Source of the DNA: Gnetum montanum
Taxonomy: Eukaryota > Streptophyta > Gnetopsida > Gnetales > Gnetaceae
Direction of reading: 5' to 3'
DNA: 64,000 nucleotides
NCBI GenBank assembly: GCA_015680685.1
Contig: MNCI01005867.1
Location: 571,508-635,507 of the forward strand
The translations under genes and the position numbers were made by a program. A model generated the notes under the pieces. It was not told the DNA's origin, did no database searches, and saw only the letters and a program-made list of their open reading frames with translations. Position 1 is the stretch's first letter. Each line of letters begins with the position of its first letter. Shown here in pieces: positions 23,002 through 36,363 of the stretch.

Positions 23002-25850
23002 ATGTCTTCTTTTCACAAGCACAATGATACTAAACTACTAGTGCCTCAAGAATGCAGGGTGGTATATACCCATCCAGATGAGTATGTACCTGACTTCACC
23101 TTCATCCTGCATTAGGATGAATAACTATGTTGGTGAGATATGAAGGGCAACATTGTAATGCCTCCTGAGTAATTTGTGCTTGGGATGCTACTCCAAATTC
23201 TTAGGAGGTTGGGCATCTAGGATCTTCAAGAAGAGTACATTGTGCATGACCATGACTACTAGGACTACCATCCCACTAAAACACAACGTAGGAGAGATCA
23301 ACCCTAGGAGAAAAACCATGAGGCTTTGAAGGGAAAATAGTCCACTAATCCCTTATTGCTACTTAACCAAAACAACAATGAGGATCTTCCCTCTAGGGAT
23401 TCTCAACATGAAGATTCTCCACCCCTTGATATTGGTGATGAAGGCTTGAACCTGAAGTTGCAGTCCACTATCAACAATCTAGGATCAAGAAAAAGTGAGA
23501 GTCAAAGTAGGGGCTTCAACCAAGTATCAAGATGACAAGAAAGATGACGAACGTAGTCGTGACAAGTGTAGAGGAGGTGGCAGACACCATGGTGGTGGAA
23601 GTCCTCCTTCCTCTTTGTCCTCTTTGTTTGCATCTTCTTCTCTCTCTTCTGGTTTTGACAAACATTGTAGAAAGGACAACCATGATGAAGGTGAATAATG
23701 GGAAAATAATGATTGCTAAGCCTGCCATGAACGAAGGGGTAGTAGAGGACATCATAAGCATCATCAAAATAATAATGATGATGAGCCTTTCCTGATAACT
23801 CAAAGTATGATGAATATTGTAGAGATAGTAAAAATTCCAACCAGGCTTGTGAAAGATAGTTGAATCAAGTGATTTGACATGAACAACATCCCCAAATTTG
23901 AGGAGGGTTATAACTTTGATCCGCAAACACATCTTCAAGCCTTTCATGATGCATGTGCCTTATAGAATATTGAAAATGATTGGGGAAGAAGAATGCTGGT
24001 ATCAATCCTTGGAGTCAAAATCCATCCACAGGTGGAATACAATGCTAGAGATGTTCAATGATAAATATTAAATGTACTCTTGAGTGTCTAATCTAAGAAG
24101 GTAGATCCCAAGATGGAAGTAAGGAACACATGAACCCTTAAACGCCACCATGGGCAGATACTATCCTCTCATACAGCCCTAGCCATGGTTATTCTTAGTG
24201 GGAACAACTTCGCCACAACATAGATGGAATCAAATTAGAAACAAGAAGAACTCTTAGGGTCTATGCCAAAGGAAGACTATTAGAACTTAAAGCCCATCAA
24301 ATCTAAAGGCTAATAGAGTAGGTAACAAAAGAAGAAAGATAGTTAAGGAAATGGGAAAGTGTTGAGGAATATAACTAAGATCCTTCTATTAGAAAAAGGG
24401 AGGTTCGATTTTGTGACAACAAGGAGGAGGCACCACTTGATGAGGTGGTGTAGTGAAAAACATTGCCAATTCAAAAATCTATTTTCGATATATTAGCCAA
24501 GGTTGATAAATTATGGAACTCTTTGGAAAAAAAATTCCAAATTGCTATGAAAATTATAGAAGAATCCAAAGAATAAAGTAGTGATTGTGATCACAGGAGA
24601 AGGAAAGAAGTTGAACTTGCTTACTAAAGGGGTAAGGGCAAAGCTGCTATAGTAGAAGAGGTTGTGGAGTCAGAATCAGATGACGATGATGGGTGTGACA
24701 TCTACCAATATGAACATTGCAACGGATGTTGCCCTATTATGTCACACTTATAGGAATCTAGGGTGTATGCTCTAAATCCTAGACTAGCATGAAGGTAAGG
24801 ACCTAGAAGATTACCTTATCCTTCTATTAGAAAAAGGGAGGTCCAATTTTGTGACAATGAGAAGGAGGTACCACTTGAAAAACCTTGTCAATTCAAAAAT
24901 CTATTTTTGATATCTTGGCTAAGGTCGATAAATTATGGGACTCTTTGGACAAAAAATTCCAAATTTCTATGAAAATTGTAGAAGAATCCAAAGAACAAAG
25001 TAGTGATCATAATTGTAGGAGAAAGAAAGAAGCTGAACGTGCTTACTAAAGGGGTAAGGGCAAAGCTGCTATAGTAGAAGTGGTTGTGGAGTCAAAATTA
25101 GATGACAATGATGGATGTGACATCTACCAATATGAACATCCCAAGGGATGTTGTCCTATTATGTCACACTTACAAGAATCTGGGGTGTATGCTCTGAATC
25201 CTAGACTAGCATGAAGGTAAGGACCTAGAATGTTTTTTTATCCTCAAGGTAACCTAAGGCAATTCCACTAACAAAAATAGGCTTATTATCCAAGTGGAGC
25301 TCCACCAAAACCATATGAGCAATACCAGTAATGGAAGCACCCCCAATCGTGGGGGATGCCACCACCAAGGTAGTAGTACCCTTACAGGCAACCAGATTCG
25401 TATGGGTACTATGTTCAACAACCAATGTCTTCATGTGACTCTTCTAGTAATGCTTCTTTTCAACATTACTACTACCCTCTAGGGTATTACAGAACTCATT
25501 CTCCATCTACTAGAGGGAAAACCCCATATCCTTATCATCCTCCTCATCCTTCAACACATGCACCTCCACCCTCAACCCAATTACCACCTTCTCCATCCAT
25601 GCAGGGTGAGCTTCCAGCCCAATTACAAAAATGTAATGTTACAAGGGCTGTTAACTTATAGTTGGCTCCTTAGCCAAGTGGTTTGGAACCAAGATCCTGT
25701 AAAAGACCATTCTTATGAACTAATAGCCTTACTAAACCCTCACCTACTTATGTGGTTGGTTGCCTTGTATCTCCTTCATCCTCCGCATCCATTCATTTTG
25801 AGACCCCTTCAAACCAAACACCTCCAAAGATCCACATAGTTATGTTAACC
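23002..25850 (+). pseudogene. gag of element B, broken, with a tandem duplication
   Basis: Begins MSSFHKHND at 23002. Early segment YTHPDEYVPDFTFILH matches D's YTHPDEYISNFNFILH. Around 24200 it reads NIDGIKLETRRTL and YAKGRLLELKAHQI, the gag core. A shortened zinc-knuckle-like segment (CDIYQYEHCNGCCP, second Cys lost) occurs near 24695 and, as a duplicate, near 25117. Segment 24379-24815 is tandemly repeated at 24817-25233. The C-terminal part is Pro/His-rich. Many stops. Confidence 0.8.
24379..25233 (+). repeat. Tandem duplication inside gag of element B (about 0.43 kb unit)
   Basis: Both copies run from ATCCTTCTATTAGAAAAAGG through GACATCTACCAATATGAACA to CCTAGACTAGCATGAAGGTA. The second copy lacks about 14 bases near its start. 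Confidence 0.9.
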
Positions 25851-26700
25851 CACATTATATCTAATTGGATCAAGGCTAGCAACCTTCCTAAGAAAAGAGT
25901 TGATCTTGGAAGTCCTCTTATCTATTTGCAAATTACTAAGAATGAGCCATGAAAAGCTCTTCTTGACTCTGGTTCTGGAGTTAATCTGATTTCTAAAACC
26001 TGCCTCCTCTCAAGAAGAGGAACATTCATTCAAAATTGGCATATCAGTCCATCACTATTCCATTGGGACTAGTAGAAGATATTGTGACCATTGTTTATGG
26101 GTGGTCTTATCTTGTTAATTTTCTGGTAATCAAAGTTGACAATTGTAAGGGGGACTACCCAATCATTATGGAAAGGGCTTGGTTGAGTACTATTGATGCA
26201 TGAATGGGAATCAGAGATCTCTCCTTGGAAATTTCAAAGAAGAATGAATTTGGAAAGATCAAGAAGAAACAAGTTCCATGCATTGCATACAGTGATACAA
26301 GATGCAACTGCGTGTAGAAACTATGATCCATGAAAGAGCATTCATTTTTACATGTAGGCAATGTGTAAATGAGGTAGATATTCAAAGGTGCCTATACATA
26401 GTAGCCAAAAAATAGGAGGGACCCAGTGGTTGATAGTTGATCTTGGAAATAGCACACTTTGCATGGAATTTGTTGAGAGTCTAACATGTGCCTATATTTA
26501 AAGCATGGATGAACTAGAGCAGGTTCATCACCAACTCTCTAATGATGCAAATGATGATACCAATTGGGGAGAGTTAGAAATCCTTGAAAATTTTAATCAA
26601 TATCTCTTAGAGGTAAAAACTCTTCCTATTGGCATGGAGTATGCATTTTTTAAAAATGGCAAGCCTATAATCATCAATGTCAATCTTGCTCTTGAACAGA
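25851..26700 (+). pseudogene. Aspartic protease region of element B
   Basis: ALLDSGSGVNLIS at about 25955-25992 is the retroviral-type protease active site (DSG). Downstream is an acidic linker with a 66-codon open piece (26505-26705) before RT. Processing of the gag-pol polyprotein is the family role; this copy cannot work because of stops. Confidence 0.75.
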
Positions 26701-28050
26701 AATAGATGTTGTTGAAGGTGGTCAAAAAATGGCCAACAACCTTTGCTTGATCATACTTGAACTCACAAGGATTGATCCTAGGATATGCCAACATTACATC
26801 TACATTGATTTGGCCATGAAGCCAAAGAGGCATCTGCAGCAACGATTTTACCCCAAATTGAAGTAGATTGTCAAAGAGGAAATTGAACAACTTCTCAAGG
26901 TAAGGTTTATCTATTCCATTGGGGATAATGAGTGGGTTAGTCCATTCATGATTGTGCTAAAGAAAGGTGGCAAGTGGAGGGTTTGCATTGACTTATGGTT
27001 GTTGAATATGGTAACATTCAAAGATATCTTTTCATTGCCATTTGTGGATCAAGTGTTGGACACTATATTTGGGCTTTGCTATTACAACTTTTTAGATGGT
27101 TATAATGGCTATAACCAAATCTAGATCATATTAGAGGATTAGGCCAAAACAACATTCATGAGTCCCTAGGGAGCTTTTGCATATTGAAAGATGCCTTTTG
27201 GTTTCTGCAATGCTCCTACAACATTCCAACGCTTGGTCTTGAGAATTTTTTAGAAACAAATTGGTTGTAGGATGGAAGTCTTCATGGATGACTTCTCCAC
27301 CTATGATGCCACATTTGAGCAAGCTTTGGACTGCCTTGAGCAAGTGCTTAAAAGATGTATGGAGACAAATCTTTCCCTCAATTGGAAAAAGAGCCATTTG
27401 ATGGTCCAGGAGGGCATTATACTAGGGCACAAAATTTCTCAGGTAGGGATTGAAGTGGACCTTGAAAAGATAAGGATCATCCAAGAAATAACTCATGAAC
27501 CAGAAACTATTAAAGATGTATGATCATTCCTTGGACACATTGGCTACTATTGGTGATTCATAGAGAATTTCTCTAAGATTGCAAAATTGTTGGTTGAGCT
27601 TACAAAGAAAGATGCTCCATTCATCTAGACCAAGGAATGTGAAAATGCATTCCAAAGCCTCAAGAAAAAGCTCGTAGAGACTCCAATTCTATGAGCACCT
27701 GATTGGTCCAGACTATTTTATATTATGATAGATGCATTAAATTATTCCTTGGGAGTTGAGCTTATGCAATTGGACAACAAGAACTATCCATATTACATCC
27801 ACTGCATAAGTCAAAGAATTATGGATGTATAATTGAATTACACCACAATGGACTAGAGAAGTTTAGGCACTATGTGCTTGGATACAAAATGTTTTTGCAC
27901 ACTGACCATAGTGCCATTTTCTTCCTCATGAACAAGCCAACAGTAAGCCCCTATGTTATACAATGGTTGGTGATCTTGTAGGAGTTCAATCTTACAATGG
28001 TAGATTGAAAGGGGACTGAGAATGTGGTTGCTAATCACTTATCTTGGTTA
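26701..28050 (+). pseudogene. RT and RNase H of element B (Athila-like)
   Basis: Recognisable RT blocks in order: KWRVCIDLWLLN, FLDGYNGYNQI, MPFGFCNAPTTFQRLV, EVFMDDFSTYDATFEQALDC (catalytic F-MDD) and ILGHKISQVGIEVDLEKIRI. A connection and an RNase H region follow (IDALNYSLGVELMQLDN, ending near ENVVANHLS). The FMDDFS-Y core and the LSLNWKKSHLM segment are typical of Athila-lineage RT. Longest uninterrupted piece is 83 codons (27272-27523). Confidence 0.85.
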
Positions 28051-28099
28051 CGATGGGATAACAAAGAGGAGAGCTTGCTTTTTGACCAATTTCTTGATG

Positions 28100-29250
28100 A
28101 ACTCCTTAGGTGTAATAAATGAACAAGTGCTTGTAGAACCAAAATGGTATAATAGCATCCTCACTTATCTTCTTACTCAAGAGATGCCACAAGACCTGGA
28201 CCACAGGAAGAGGTAATAGTTTCTTCATCAGGCCAAACACTTCATGAAAATCAACAAACACCTATACAAGGTGTGCATCAATGGCTTGGTTTGTTGGTGT
28301 GTACTTGATGGTGATCAACTACATGTTCTCTAAGGTGCACATGATACATGATCATTAAGATCCTAATGGCATAGTATTATTAGCCAATCATCTTTAGGGA
28401 TGCCCACCAATTTGTTTGATCTTGTGAGTGCTATCAATGAGATGGTAGGATGACCTCTTAAATGGAGGAACCTTAATAATGGATCTAACCATTGGAACCC
28501 TTTGACATATGGGGCATTGACTTCATGGATTCCATCATGCCCATGTCAAATGGAAAGGTGTACATAATCATCGTTGTTGATTACTATACAAAATGGATAG
28601 TAGTAGTAGCTTTCATTAACTATACATCATTTACTACTATGAAATTTGTACAAACAAATGTTGTAACTAGGTTTGGCGTGCCATGTGCACTGATTTTTGA
28701 CAATGGAACCCATTTCATAGGCACCACTTTTTGCAAGTTCATGTAAAGCTTGGGGGTTGAACATAAATGAACAACACCCTACCACCCCCAAGCCAATGGT
28801 AAGGTAGAGGTTACTAATAGGAAGATTATAAAGATCTTAACAAGAATTGTTAGAAAATATAAGAGAGACTAGAGCACAAAACTCAATGATGCCCTTTGGG
28901 CCTACTGCTCAACATGGAAGCTCCCTATAGGGTACTCTGCCTATGAGCTGGTGTATGGGAAACTATCAACACTTCATATTCAATCCAAGATCTGTACACT
29001 TTCAACAGCATGTGACCTAGATCTTGACCTGAGTCTAGCATAAAGAGAACAATTGATCAACCTTAACATGTTGGATGAAAATCGATTAGTGGCCGTGTCC
29101 TTGAATGAAGTGCATAAGGCATTCAGTAAGCAATGACATGACCTAAGAATAAGAAAAGTCAACTTTCAACCTTGAGATAAGGTTCTCTACTGGAACCCCA
29201 CACATGTACCTCAACGAACTAAGTTCCAAACTTTGTGGGGCCATGTTGAT
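28100..29250 (+). pseudogene. Integrase of element B
   Basis: Catalytic core blocks WGIDFMDSI (first Asp), IFDNGTHFIG (second Asp) and PQANGKVEVTNRKI (Glu), then LNDALWAYCSTWKLPIGYS and YELVYGK. The C-terminal part reads DKVLYWNPTHVPQRTKFQTLW. The first open piece is 28492-28746. Integrates the cDNA in functional relatives; broken here. Confidence 0.85.
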
Positions 29251-30888
29251 TTACAAACCTGAGAACCCAAACAAAAAGTAGCTAGTTTATATGCAATAAG
29301 TAAAACCTTTCAACAAACCTAAGTAAGCTAGTACAATAAACACCTCAACAGATGGATGATCTCCCTCAATCTTTTGGATCTCCTCCTTTCAACTCAAGCA
29401 TGGGGGAAATGGCCATCTGTGCTAATCATTTATGTGGTTCCTTAGTTTTTCATCTTTTTGTTTTTCACGTTTTTATTTTACACTGTTATTTTTCCAAATT
29501 TTTGTTTTACAACATCGTTAGTACGTTTTATCTTTCTTGAATATTTTATAATTTCTTATATATTTTATTCTATTTTGGTGTGATTTTCTCATGATTTTTG
29601 CTAATAAAGTGCCTTATTGCCAATAGGACATAGTGGTGCTATGGCTGTTTGCTAATGGTGATTTGTACTTAACATTTTTGATTGCTAATGTCTAGTTTCT
29701 ATTTTTGAATTTTAATGACTGATAACTAAGACCGGTTTCTTTTTCATGGAACAGGTAGTGAGTCCACGTCATCCACCCATCGACAAACTCTATGGTTTTC
29801 CTTATTTTGGAAATATTAGGTTCCTTTTTCATTAATAAAACCTTGACAAACTGGTGACCTTTGAAGTTTCCAAACTTGAAAAGGATTCAAAGGTTTGAAA
29901 AGGGTTTGACTTCAAGGGGATTCAAAGCTCTTTGTACCTTTTGCCATCTTGAGTGCATGTGTGTTTTCATGGATTTCTTATCATTCCATGTCAACTAATA
30001 ATAGGAAGTTGAATAAGTCTTTGCATGGTGTGGTTTTCATCCAAAAAATTCAAGTAAAAAAAAGGATGGGAATTCAAAGCATACCCCTTAAATAAAATAA
30101 ATGAGCTACAAGCACTGGTTATGGGACTAGAAAGACATGTTACCCATGCTTGAAGGTCCCCTCTAACTAAGGCCCTTTCTTAATTTTTTCTTCTCTTTTC
30201 TTCTCAAATAAGGAGTGGTGGTTGTCTGTGGGAACATTATTGTATCTCAAGGAGGTGGATTGGTCCTAGAGTGGTGATGAGAAGTTACAAAAATTGGTTG
30301 GTTTTAGTTTGAATTAACGTTGGACTCTATTGGGTCATTTAACCACAAATTCCACAAGGGACTTCATATGACCAAGACCGGGAACTCCATTCCACTCTCT
30401 CCATCATCCATCAATACTTTCATAACTCACCTCACTACCAGTTGTCCATGTTTTCACCCAATGGCTTAGTTTGATGTATTGAAATTCCTAAATAGATTCT
30501 TTAGGCTTTGGTCCTTAACTTTTCGTAATCATTAATCAACTATGGGTCACACAGACTCCTTAGTTGAGGTTATGCAAGGACAAAAAGGGCATGTGCCATT
30601 ATGGGGGAGGATCCACTTGCATATCTCATGGTTTAATTAGTTAAGCTCCTTACTCTTAGATGTTTCCATAATCAAATCTTTTATGTGTTCCTTCATGCAT
30701 CCAACTGTGTGCTCCTTAAGGAATTCTTCTTCATGAAATCTCATTCTCCAATTATTTCTCCATTTTTTTGAATTTCAAAACCCTCTTCCAATATTTTCAT
30801 CATATTCTTGGCTTTTTAGGCTTCCATTTGACCCAAATTTCATTTCAAAATTTCTTATTTTTTATTATTTTTGACAAAGTCAACAATG
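29251..30888 (+). mobile_element. Post-integrase spacer of element B
   Basis: Non-coding, T-rich at first. Contains the purine tract AGCATGGGGGAAATGGCC (29395-29412), matched in D, and a second GGGGGAGGATCC near 30603. Blocks shared with A and D include CTTTGCATGGTGTGG and TTCAAAGCATACCCCTTA. Confidence 0.7.
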
Positions 30889-30980
30889 ATCAATAGTCGC
30901 GTCGAATAGGCCCAGTCAACACAGTCGACTACATCGACTAGGCCTAGTTGATGCAATTCAAAAATTCTATAAATACTATC
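30889..30980 (+). promoter_or_regulatory. U3-like array plus TATA box inside element B
   Basis: AGTCGCGTCGAATAGGCC, AGTCGACTACATCGACTAGG and related palindromes are followed by TATAAATA at 30968-30975. A 24-base stretch (30932-30955) matches B's own 3' LTR U3 (34565-34588) at 22 positions. It lies about 470 bp upstream of the 3' ORF start. Downstream leader sequence (GAGGGGAGTTTTTGCCA) is shared with F. Promoter activity is inferred. Confidence 0.55.
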
Positions 30981-31404
30981 CAACACTTTAAATTTTTTAA
31001 CCATTTTCTTCAAAATGAGAGGGGAGTTTTTGCCATTTTTAAGAGCCCAAAACCTTCCAAAGCCCATAACTTTCACACCGTTTGTCCAAATCACTCTATT
31101 CTTTGATCCTGTAGCTACCAAAGGTAAGCTGTTAGTTGTGGGGGACATAAACCTTAAGGTTTATGATGAAAATTTTTCAAAATTTTTCTAAGTCACCCAA
31201 AGGGTTAATGAAGAAAATAATGTTAAACCATTAATTTTTGAGAGTTTAACCCTTCCAACAAACTTTGATAAACTTAAAATTAATTATTAATATTAAAATA
31301 AGAATAAAATAATAATTGAAATGATCAAATCAGCCATGATCAAAACTTAGCTAGTGTAACTTTCCCAAAGAGATAAGGTATCCCAATTATTTCAAGTTAT
31401 ACAT

Positions 31405-31438
31405 TAAATGCTAACCCTTGGTCATGTTGTGATCATAG
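31405..31438 (+). other. Splice-acceptor-like site before 3' ORF (element B)
   Basis: ATGCTAACCC (branch-like CTAAC) followed by GATCATAG directly against ATGG at 31439. Confidence 0.45.
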
Positions 31439-34270
31439 ATGGCACCAAGACCAAAATGATTACAAGAAGGAGGATCATCACAACCAAGGGACAAACAATC
31501 CAAAGCTGGAAGGGAACAACAAGAACAAGCCCAAGAGCAGGTAGCAAAAACTCACACAATAGGACCTCTTCATGAGAAGCCTAAAGTCGAATCTTTTTGA
31601 TAGATTCCTAAAGAAGAAGGTACAATTGAACAATCTCAAAGAGGAGAGGCACTAGGGCCCATACGAAGACTTGAGGTTACATTGATACAAGCTTGGCTTG
31701 ATACAATCAAGCTTCATGATGTTTAATGCTCAATTCTCCACAAACTAAACTTTAGGCCATTCTTAGAAAATGCTCCATTGGAAGTCAAGATGTAGTTGCA
31801 AAACTCTCCCATATGGCCAATCATCACTTCTAATGAGAAGTGGTACATGGAAGAGACATATTTCTTCTAGAACAATTGAAAGGCAGGAGCCACTATGAGA
31901 ATCAAGGATATTTAGATGTCCTGCTTAATAGAAGCTGTTGCACAAGCTCTTGGTTTACCTTATTTTGGAACCCATTTGGCAGAAATCTCCATGCATGCAA
32001 ACTTAGAGGCAAAAAGGAAGTGGATCCAACGATGTTATGGGATTGATCGTAAAAAGTTTAGCATGCTCACATAGGTAGAGTGCATGTACTTCAAGATAGT
32101 AGCTTATCACCTCAATCTCATGGTGAGGCCTAGTAAGATGACTACTTTCTTCACCCATGCATGTGCCACTTTAAGCAAAAAATTTCTTGTTAACCTTTCA
32201 CAGCTAATCTATCTAGAGATGGAAAATTGCTTCAAGGAAAATGAATGTGGAAGGAAAACCCTGCCATTTTCATGCCTTATTAGAAAACTCTGTAAAAGGG
32301 TAGGGATAGTCTGCTATGAACATGACATAATTAGAAAGACAAGATCCCTGCCATGTCCAAAGAAGAGAAGTAGCAATCACCACCTCCACCACCCACATAA
32401 GAAATAATGCTAGAGGCCTATGCAACCATTGAGCACCTACACAAAATCTGAAAGCAGCTCTTACGTGAGTAAGAGAAATGAGAAAGAAAAAGTGGTGGGG
32501 ATCCATCTTTATACCATCCTGTAAGGAGTCACCTTAACAAAGTGGCTTAAATGATAAGTTAGATGGAAGGAGGTGGGCCAATATTCTCAGCCCAGAGAAT
32601 GTAGTTACTCGCGAGGTCAAATCTAAGTGCCTAAGAGGTAACTATGTCTCTCTTGCAACAACAATAACTCCCATAAATCTCTGGAAATGTTGCTACCTTT
32701 TCGGTGCACTTGGAGGAGGGTGAGGGGACAACTATCTTTGTGATGCAACACCAAGGGTAGGAGACAATAGTGGAAGTGGTTGTTGATCAGATTGCCAAAG
32801 TACTAAACACACCTGTAGTGTTTGTACTAGGCATTTCTATAATTAGAGATGTGTAGATGTTTGCAAGAAATTTTAGTGGCCAATTAAGTGTAGCACAACA
32901 CGAGGATTTATTGGACCAACTGGTGGGAATTGGATAATCGATTTTGGATATCTTTGATTTTCTAGATAACATCACCTCAACATAGTTGAAGCTGCTTGAA
33001 GAAAGAGAAAATGCATCATTATAGAAGGGTAACTTGAAATAGTTCAAGCATAAAACCAACATTTGTCTATGAAGGTTATTGAATTAAGAGCCTGCCTTAC
33101 TAATCCTGTGCTCCTCAATCCTGGACTAGAAAGAGATGAAGCTTTTCAACAACTTCAAGAAAAACTTAAATAGGTTGAGGTGGGGATGGTGATGGCCATC
33201 TTTGACCAGTTTGAGTCCGAGGCCAAGACATATTTAATTTAGAAGGACTTAGTCCAGACATGCCTAGAGAATTAAATGTTGACCGTAGAGAATCATCTCC
33301 TATGTAATGTTGATATGCAGAAATAGCAAATGCAAGAATTCATCCATCAACAGTAGGAGCAACTAGCTAGGATGAATACTGAGCCTAGCAGATTGGTAGC
33401 AAAGAATAGAAATCTCTCTATGGAGGAAGTCTGCACCTTATGCCAAAAATCTGTGATTAATATTATTGCTTGGAAGAATGAGGCTCTCAAATTTGAGAGA
33501 GTTTAGAACCACTATAAAGATCAGGTTGGCCTACAGAAAGAAGTTAATGAGAAACACATCCAAATGGCTAAGGAAAGAGTTAATGAGATCCTCCAGCAAC
33601 TCCAGCAAGGAAAAGAGGTGTCGCAACCTATCATTGATGGCATATTTGCCTACAACAATGCAGATATTCGCATGAAGGATTTGCAAATCAAAGAGATGAT
33701 AAAATACATGAAGCTTGTCAATCTCTGATAGGCAAACATGGCAATGTTGATTATCAGATGACCATAGTTAGAGTTAGAAAAATAGATGGCCATCTTGTAC
33801 TTGTTGTACAAGGTAGAGTTCAAGCACCATAAGGAGACTAAGAAAAAGCTTGAGATTGCAAATGCTAAACTTGAAGTTCTTAGGGCAAGATTCACTAATC
33901 AAAGATCAACTATTAAGAACCTCGCCAAAAGAATGAATGATTACCAAGAATTATATAATGCAATATGAACATTTGACATCAAACAAAAACAATTTGCTAC
34001 CTGGTTCATGAATGTCAAGGAGTTATTCCCAACAATGCCTTGTCCTTGGGATGTGCCCATTCTGGCCCACATCAGCGAAGCTGCATGGACTGTGCACAAT
34101 TCCAAGAGTAAGGAGGAGAATATGAAAGCAGTTTTGGATGCTTTTCATCTTCCACCTGAAGTTGTAGCCACAACATGACAACCACAATAGCCTCAACCAC
34201 CGCATGTGCTTGAAGTAGAAGAAGGTCCTTCGAAACCTTAGGAGCCTCCATTGCCTAGGACTGCTTAATC
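31439..34270 (+). pseudogene. 3' ORF of element B, Athila post-integrase type with coiled coil
   Basis: About 940 codons in the spliced-exon position. The N-terminal half holds LPFSCLIRKLCKRVGI (about 32260-32307), which resembles the domain described in databases as putative plant transposon protein and found after integrase in Athila elements. The C-terminal half is rich in Lys, Glu and Gln and looks like a long coiled coil (for example 33786-33968, KKKLEIANAKLEVLRARF). The end has LFPTMPCPWDVPILAHI and EAAWTV, a motif also seen in C, F and G. No clear signal peptide or membrane segment was seen, so an envelope role is not supported by the sequence. Many stops. Confidence 0.7.
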
Positions 34271-34501
34271 TTCTCCATTGTCTTCACGGCATTAGAGGAA
34301 TGATGTTTGTCAATTTTATCTTGGTGTTCAATTTTGAAGTCCTTAACATTAGAAAATTTTGTAATGATTGTGTATATTAGGTACTTAGTGTTTGTTTGTG
34401 TTTTTTTATGTTTGTCATACATCTCTCATCAATCAATAATTCCATACCTTCCCAAATATGTAAAGAACTTAAGCACAAGTTTTCATTCAGTTGTGAAGAT
34501 A

Positions 34502-35169
34502 TGATAAATCATAAATTGGTTGTGTTGACTGGGCCTCATCAACTAGGCCCCATCAACTAGGCCTCATCGACTAGGCCTTGTCGATGCATGATTTGATGTA
34601 TTGACATGGCAACGTTGATGTAGTGCTTGTTTTTGCCTATAAATACATGCTCACCTGCTATATTTATGGCAATCTTTATTAGTGTAGTAGAGCTCTTGTA
34701 GTTTTTCTTCCTCGGAGTTAGAATATTTTTCCAAGTGCTCGCAGTAGGAGTCATTGTGTGTACAGATCTTTATTTGAGCACTATTGTACCTAAGAACAGT
34801 AGTGTGTGCAATAATAAAATAAGCTTTCTGATAAACCTTGCAGCACTTTGGCTAGATTAAATATTTTCTTCATGCATTTAATGTTTTTAGCAATTTTATT
34901 TAATGCTTTTAAGTAATTAAGCTAAATTAAGCTAGATTAAATAATGATTAATTAAGCACATAAGTACAAGAGCTTTGAGCATACACATGATACTTGGTAA
35001 TTCCAGTAATGCTTAACGTTTCATAACCTAGTAGCATTATACATGTTTAGGATGTGTATAGAAAGTGGGACTAGATGCTTATGATAGGATTAGTTAGACA
35101 TTGGTTAGTTAGTTAGATTAAATTAGCAATTAATTTACTTCATTCCTTTCATCCTTTATTTTAAGCACC
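34502..35169 (+). mobile_element. Element B 3' LTR, left part
   Basis: Starts TGATAAATC after a decayed polypurine tract (TTGTGAAGATA). Array of CATCAACTAGGCC and TCGACTAGGCC motifs (34535-34590), then TATAAATA at 34638-34645. Split by element D after GCACC. Confidence 0.9.
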
Positions 35170-36225
35170 TGATGAGTGGTGAGGTACCCCTACACTCAAC
35201 CATACAAAACGAGCGTAGCACGTGCGATTCGGTCAAACTCTGCAGACTAAATGCCTAAGCGCCCCATAGAACACTTGGGGTTAATCATTCGTTGTCTTCC
35301 CAGACTTACTTATTGTTTTCACGGTGTATGGTTAAGTAAGTCTGAGGTATATGATTTTTATGGTCTTTTATGGTTTTATGTCTTCCATGCTAAGGGTGAA
35401 GGGTTGAGAAAGCTAACTAACTCTAACTAAGGACTAAGTCTAAATTAACTAGCGTCAGCATTTGTTCCCACTTACCCTATACACCCTGAACAAATGCAAC
35501 TGTGGCTACCAAATGCTAATCGTTACTAGGATCACCACACGTAACGCACGTGCTCGAAGTGGTCGTACTGAGGCACTTAACTAGGAGGAAAGGGTTGAGA
35601 GAGCCTAACTAGCCTAAGTGTGATGAGCAGCCGATTCCTTGAATAATCATACACATTTTCCATGCACGACTACCACTAGGATTACCAAGTGTAGATCCTA
35701 GATATGCCACTGGGTTACCAAGTAGTCACACGAGATGCTCGTAATCAATTCGTACTCATACCGCATGCGATGGCAGCCGATTCCTTGACTAATCGTACAC
35801 ATTCTTAAATGCTCGTAATCAAGTCGTAATCATACCACATTCTAGGAAAATAATAAATAACATTTAAATAAAATCCTATTCCATGCACTGCAAGGTTTAT
35901 CCAATCAAGTTCGTCTTTATTGCCGTACACAACTTATGTTCAGGTATAATGTTGCTTGAATAAAGATCCGTTCACTCTAGGACTCCTACTACGGGCACAT
36001 GGAAAATAATCTATCTCTGGAGTGATCAAACTGCCAGAGTTTCCCTACTTCTAGACCAGGATGGGAAATGAGGGGAGTGCCGCCTCTTATTTATAGATTT
36101 GGCGGTGGACCGCGATATCGTGTACGCGATATCATGTACGCGATATCGCATGGGATGCGATATTGCATGGGATGCGATATCGTGACGGCCGCGATATCGC
36201 GGCTTGTGCGAATCGTGTCTCATCA
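35170..36225 (-). mobile_element. Element D 3' LTR (1056 bp)
   Basis: Termini TGATGAG and CTCATCA. U3 array of CGCGATATCG palindromes at 36111-36203, TATAAATA at 36088-36095 (- strand). Contains an internal partial duplication around the GCAGCCGATTCCTTGA motif (35626 and 35769). Polypurine tract ATGGGGGTA (36226-36234, - strand). Confidence 0.9.
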
Positions 36226-36363
36226 TACCCCCATGATTGAATGAAAACTCGTCCTTGAGTTCCTTACAATAATATCGGGAACATATGGAATTATTGAGGG
36301 TAATGGAACTAATGGGATGACATATGAACGGATCATTATTACAAGACTTGACAAAACTAGTGT

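Noticed and set aside
23495-23947. Four overlapping ORFs with His/Tyr or Ser-rich products
   Set aside because: Fall in the low-complexity linker of element B gag; frames on both strands arise from GAT/ATC repeats.
31439-34270. Envelope protein
   Set aside because: Position is env-like, but no signal peptide, membrane segment or fusion-type sequence could be seen; the ORF is mostly charged coiled coil.
36111-36203. GATATC arrays as a possible CRISPR or satellite
   Set aside because: Repeats are short palindromes without uniform spacers, limited to LTR U3 and the spacer of retroelements in a plant genome.
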